A stretch of DNA of 64,000 nucleotides from Tetradesmus obliquus (Eukaryota; Chlorophyta; Chlorophyceae; Sphaeropleales; Scenedesmaceae). The notes under the pieces were generated by a model that saw only the letters and a list, made by a program, of their open reading frames with translations, did no database searches and was not told where the DNA came from. Location: positions 4,332,001-4,396,000 of the forward strand of contig CP126197.1 of assembly GCA_030272155.1 (NCBI GenBank), given 5' to 3'. Position numbers and translations under genes: made by a program. Of the stretch, positions 60,358 to 64,000 are shown piece by piece. Position 1 is the first letter of the stretch. Each line of letters starts with the position of its first letter.

Positions 60358-60389
<32 letters not shown>

Positions 60390-62967
60390 AGGATGCCGAG
60401 CTTGGCGGCAAGGGGTCAGTGTCAGGCCACCACGGCTACACTGCCATTGATGATGATGTGCTGTGCCCCTGGGCAGACGCACGCAGCCAGCTGCGCAGCG
60501 GCAACGCTGAGGTGAGCTGCTGGTGTGCTTTGTGGCAAGTGCATGTGGCCAGCTGCGTGGGTAGATGTGCGGGCGGGCTGCGGTGCTTGCGGCTTATGCA
60601 GCCAGCTGCAGAGCGGCAACGCGGAGGTGAGCTGCTGCTGCTGAGGTGCTTGTCTCGTGCAGATGCGCTGCTGCTGCTGCTGCTGCTGCTGCATGTGCTG
60701 GCTGCCAGCTGGTGGAAGGGGTTGGCGTGGGTGCAATGGTGGCAGACATCTGCGCACCGGCAATTCCAAGGTGAGCAGCATGCACGCTACCCTTACACCA
60801 TCACATCGTCCCAGATCATATCATACACCTTGCACAATGTAACACACCTCTGCTATCCCCTACCCAACAGTTGTATCATCCTAAAGTGACATGCGGTGTG
60901 GTGCTTGTCCCATCGACACGTGCTGCAGGGCTGGTGCATGCGCTGGCTAGCTGCTGTTGGAGGGGGTGGCGTTGTTGTCACTGCAACCTCGGGCTTGAAG
61001 ATGCTGCTCACAGGCAGCAATCCTGCCAGTAGCAGTGGTGGCACACTCATGCAGGTCTGACAGCATGCGTTGCTGATGATGCTGTTGCTGCCGACGCATC
61101 ATGCATCACCTTACCCTGCTGTGCAATCACGCTGCTGAGCGCTCTCTGTGCTGCACTCTGTGCTCCGCACTGCAGAGCATGGTGCGCAACGAGATGGCCA
61201 CCACATATGGGGAGCCCAAGGTGGCTGCGGTCAACGTGGTGTACAACACGGCCAAGCTGGACCCGCTGCTGGCCAAGTACGACAAGAGCAAGAGCCAGCT
61301 GGAGGACATCACGGATGACTACATCGGCAAGCTGCGCCGCGGCAAGGAGATCAAGAAGCGCAAGGAGGTGGGTCCAGGTTTTGCAGCGGTTGGGCGGTGT
61401 TGGGATCAACATGCCGTTTCAGACCTGCCTGATCATCGGCTATGACGGCAAGCTGCGCCGTGGCAAGGAGATCAAGAAGCGCAAGGAGGTGTGGCAGTGT
61501 TGTAGAGTTTTGGGAACTGGGGCAGCAGCAGCAGTTGGAGGCATGGTTAGAAGCAGAAGGGCAGTGCATATTTTGTCAGTGACAATGCAGCAGGCACGTG
61601 TAGGCAAAGAGATCAAGAAGCGCAAGGAGGTGCGGCAGGGTCCGATGAACGACAGCAGCAGCAGCAGCAGCTGCGGTCTGGTGGTGTCGAGACTAGGAGC
61701 CGCAAGCAGAGGGGCAGCGTTAAGTGTAGGGTCAGCAGCAGCGGGCCGAGGTTGTGTCGAGGCGTGAAGAGATCTGCGTATTCAGCAAGCGTATGTAGGT
61801 ACTGTCGAGACTGGCGTAATACACGCATCATGTGCTTCTACAAACATCACACGCTTGCCGCAGGTGTCGCTGCTGCCTGCCATCACCCCGAAGTGGGCCA
61901 AGGAGCGCTACAATGTGGGCACGAAGGCCGTCAAGGTGGATGCGCTGGAGTACCTGCCGCAGGAGATGGAGCACCTGCTGGGTGAGATGAAGACAGAGAG
62001 GGAGGCCATCAAGGAGGCACACCTGCCTGCTGCCTTCGTGACGTTCAAGTGAGTGGCTGGGGCGGCTGGCAGTGCACCAGCGTGTCTGGTGTACGCGTGA
62101 ACTTTAGGTAGGTAATGTTATCAAGGATGCACGCCTGCCTGCTGCCTCGTGACAGTAAAGTGAGTGGCTCTGCCATCAACTGGAGCTCGACTGCGCTTGA
62201 GCGTGGACATGCCATTTGCTGGCTTCTCATGTCGCCTGTCTTCCTGTGCCCTTATGAATCCCTGCTATGCCCTGCCGTTTTGTTGTGCAGCGACCGTGCA
62301 TCTGCCAACGCCGCCGCCACCGGGCTGCAGTCCTACGACGAGACCGCGTGGCGCATCCAGCCCGCCCCCGACAGCGAGGAGATCATCTGGGGCAACCTGT
62401 CCATGCGCTACAAGCAGCGCGTGATGCGCAGCCTGGGCATGTGGGTGGTCTTCATCGCCATGCTGGTCTTCTACCTGCCGATCACTGCGGCGATTCAGAT
62501 GGTGGTCAACCTGCAGAATGCGAGCGCCATCCCCGGGCTCAACGTGATTGTGCGGCTGCCGTTCGTGACACAGGTGCTGCAGGGCATCCTGCCAGGTGAG
62601 GCTGGGTTTGGTGGTTGCTGATTCTTTGTTAGTCTGGATCCGCGATCTGTCCAATTGGGTGCTATACTTAGTTGGCTGCTGTACTGCATGACTTGCATTT
62701 TGAGGTGTGCAGCAGGTGCTGCAGGGCATCCTGCCCGGTGAGGCTGTGGGGTTGTTCGTTGGGTTGTGGGCTGCTCTGTTGTTGTGTGGTCAATGCTCTG
62801 CAAAGCTGCTGTGGGCTGGTTCACACATGTCATGCAACGAATTCAAAGCGTGCAGCAGGCTGGCCAAAAGGGACCGTGAAGCGCCTGTTGTTCACTGTCA
62901 GGATTCTTCACTGCCATTGCTGGCAGGCCACGGCACTGCTGTGACTGACGAGCGCTGCTGCCGCCGC

Positions 62968-63002
<35 letters not shown>

Positions 63003-64000
63003 AGGTCTGGTGCTCAAGATCTTCCTGATCCTGGTGCCGCCCATCCTCAAGGCCATGGCGCGCTTCGAGGGCAAGGTGTCACTCAGCGAGGTGGACTTCT
63101 CAGTCGGTGAGTCAAGAGTTGGAAGAGTGAGGCGTTACAGCAGTGGTGGCACAGGCCTGGCCAGCGACAGCTTGGCAGCAGCAGCAGCAGCAGGCAGCTG
63201 CAAGTCAGGGGCAAGGTGTCACTCAGCGAGGTGGACTTCTCAGTCGGTGAGTGGGGTTAGTGGGCAACAGTGGATGGGTTGGGCGTAGCTAGCAAAGGTC
63301 AGCATGCAGATTGCTTTGAGGGCAAGGTGTCACTCAGCGAGGTGGACTTCTCAGTCGGTGAGTGTGGGGGGTGAGGGCAGCCATGGACGTGCCGGCTGCA
63401 GTGAATAGCTGGTGTTGTTGGCGGTGGAGGTAGCAGCTATGTGGCAGCCTGGCAGCTGCAGGTCTGTACTACAGACTATTACTCGTAGTAGTACTCTGCT
63501 GACCTGCTATCGTTGCTTGCCATCTGCTGTGTTCCTGCAGTGGGCTGCTTTTTCACTTTCCAGGTCTATGCCGTGTTCATCTTCAACCACTGACCTGCTG
63601 CACATTATATCTCACCTCCTGCCGTCCGTTGCTGCCAATGTTCCATGTGAACTTTGTTCCTGCAGTGGGCCGCTTCTTCATCTTCCAGGTCTTCGCGGTC
63701 TTCATCTTCAACTTCCTGCTGGGAACTGTCACCAGCGACCTGCTCAGCGTGGTGAACAAGTTCCGCGAGATCGCGGACGAGCCCACCAAGCGCGTGCCGG
63801 AGCTGCTGGGCGTGGGCGCGGCACAGACCTCCTCCTTCTACATGTCATACATCCTCATCAACGTGAGTTGCGTCTTGCGTGCTTGTGCAAGAACTGGCTG
63901 ATTAGAGAGGAGGGTTGCGTGTGGGCCCTGGCACCATCTTGGTTGGTACGGTGACAGCTGGCTTATGGACAGCCGCAGCGCAGATCTGCGTGTTCTACAT
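57706..64000 (+). CDS. CSC1/OSCA-type calcium-permeable channel, 5' part
   Basis: The exons are 57706-57833, 58072-58217, 58737-58813, 59150-59278, 59698-59883, 60392-60511, 61176-61367, 61864-62048, 62291-62595, 63005-63106 and 63666-63862: 589 codons in frame, then off the right edge. An exon starting near 63984 is possible. The N-terminus holds three hydrophobic helices (GGVCCAFLIIFSIL, VLFAFCTFWCCALLMPI, WAHLISAYVVSLVAL). A long cytosolic RRM-like part follows (SVLITDIPCVDG, NVVYNTAKLDPLL, a charged EDITDDYIGKLRRGKEIKKRK helix). Then come helices WVVFIAMLVFYLPITAAIQM, VLKIFLILVPPIL and FFIFQVFAVFIFNFLL. This order is that of the DUF221/CSC1 family, mechanosensitive or osmosensitive cation channels in plants. 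Seven junctions carry copies in adjacent introns. Confidence 0.9.
59947..60015 (+). repeat. Copied exon end plus donor (CSC1-like)
   Basis: Nearly identical copy of 59815-59883 (GAKEPSKSGAATEPAGYKEE) with donor GTGAGG at 60016. Confidence 0.95.
60093..60278. mobile_element. Foldback (MITE-like) inverted repeat
   Basis: Arms 60093-60182 and 60189-60278 are inverted copies of each other with about nine mismatches in 90 by eye and a 6-nt loop. It is intronic in the CSC1-like gene. No flanking target-site duplication was obvious and there is no coding capacity. It could be a non-autonomous transposon remnant or a structured RNA element. Confidence 0.7.
60358..60390 (+). repeat. CTG tract ending in a 3' splice site
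   Basis: CTG run leading directly into CAG, the acceptor of the exon at 60392. Confidence 0.85.
60597..60626 (+). repeat. Copied exon end plus donor (CSC1-like)
   Basis: Copy of 60482-60511 (SQLRSGNAE) with donor GTGAGC at 60627. Confidence 0.85.
61446..61629 (+). repeat. Two extra copies of an exon end plus donor (CSC1-like)
   Basis: Copies at 61446-61488 and 61602-61629 of the exon end at 61367 (GKLRRGKEIKKRKE; the second shorter), with donors GTGTGG and GTGCGG. Confidence 0.9.
62119..62160 (+). repeat. Copied exon end plus donor region (CSC1-like)
   Basis: Diverged copy of 62006-62048 (IKEAHLPAAFVTF), with matching GTGAGTGGC after it. Confidence 0.8.
62712..62737 (+). repeat. Copied exon end plus donor (CSC1-like)
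   Basis: Copy of 62570-62595 (QVLQGILPG) with donor GTGAGG at 62738. Confidence 0.9.
63208..63357 (+). repeat. Two extra copies of an exon end plus donor (CSC1-like)
   Basis: Copies at 63208-63246 and 63316-63357 of 63064-63106 (EGKVSLSEVDFSVG), essentially identical, each followed by GTGAGT. Confidence 0.95.
63531..63591 (+). repeat. Copied acceptor plus exon start (CSC1-like)
   Basis: Diverged copy of 63656-63716 (CTGCAG acceptor and the exon coding GRFFIFQVFAVFIFN). It breaks at a TGA and lies upstream of the real acceptor. Confidence 0.85.

Overview
The window looks like nuclear DNA of a chlorophyte green alga, probably Chlorophyceae and possibly Sphaeropleales (inference). The reasons are dense GT-AG introns with small exons, long CTG/CAG tracts, plastid-type leaders, plant-type gene families, and TGTAA motifs where poly(A) signals would sit. 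I rebuilt the genes by hand from splice sites, reading-frame phase and family resemblance. No transcript evidence was available. Eleven protein-coding genes are well supported or reasonable models, and one more encodes a very large unidentified protein. I saw no tRNA, rRNA, CRISPR array or intact transposon.

Layout, left to right: the 3' part of a CotA-like multicopper oxidase (+); WDR27 (-); the acetolactate synthase regulatory subunit (+); a small organelle-type membrane protein (-); a small DnaJ-type zinc-finger protein (+); a secreted adenosine deaminase (-); a giant low-complexity protein (-); a class IV-like histone deacetylase (-); the inositol monophosphatase-like protein IMPL1 (+); a membrane-anchored methyltransferase (+); an HDHD2-like HAD phosphatase (-); snRNP protein SmE (-); and the 5' part of a CSC1/OSCA-type channel (+, running off the right edge). 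Most genes are arranged as divergent pairs with short shared upstream regions and convergent pairs with long 3' flanks. The genes do not form one pathway. They look like ordinary housekeeping, plastid-metabolism and membrane functions.

The most unusual property is structural. At about 20 splice junctions in six genes, a short stretch across the exon-intron boundary has been copied in direct orientation into the adjoining intron. Usually this is the last 25-105 nt of the exon plus its GT donor; less often it is the acceptor AG plus the start of the exon. Some junctions have two extra copies, and most copies keep a usable splice dinucleotide. In the HAD gene the end of the last coding exon, stop codon included, is repeated about six times through the 3' region. 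Other genes in the same window (adenosine deaminase, HDAC, methyltransferase, SmE) show none that I could find. Other notable points are a 90-bp-arm foldback element in a CSC1 intron, CTG repeats sitting where polypyrimidine tracts should be, a GC-AG intron in the HDAC gene, 13-36 nt microexons (one carrying the adenosine deaminase HxH metal motif), and a uORF whose stop overlaps the methyltransferase start codon.
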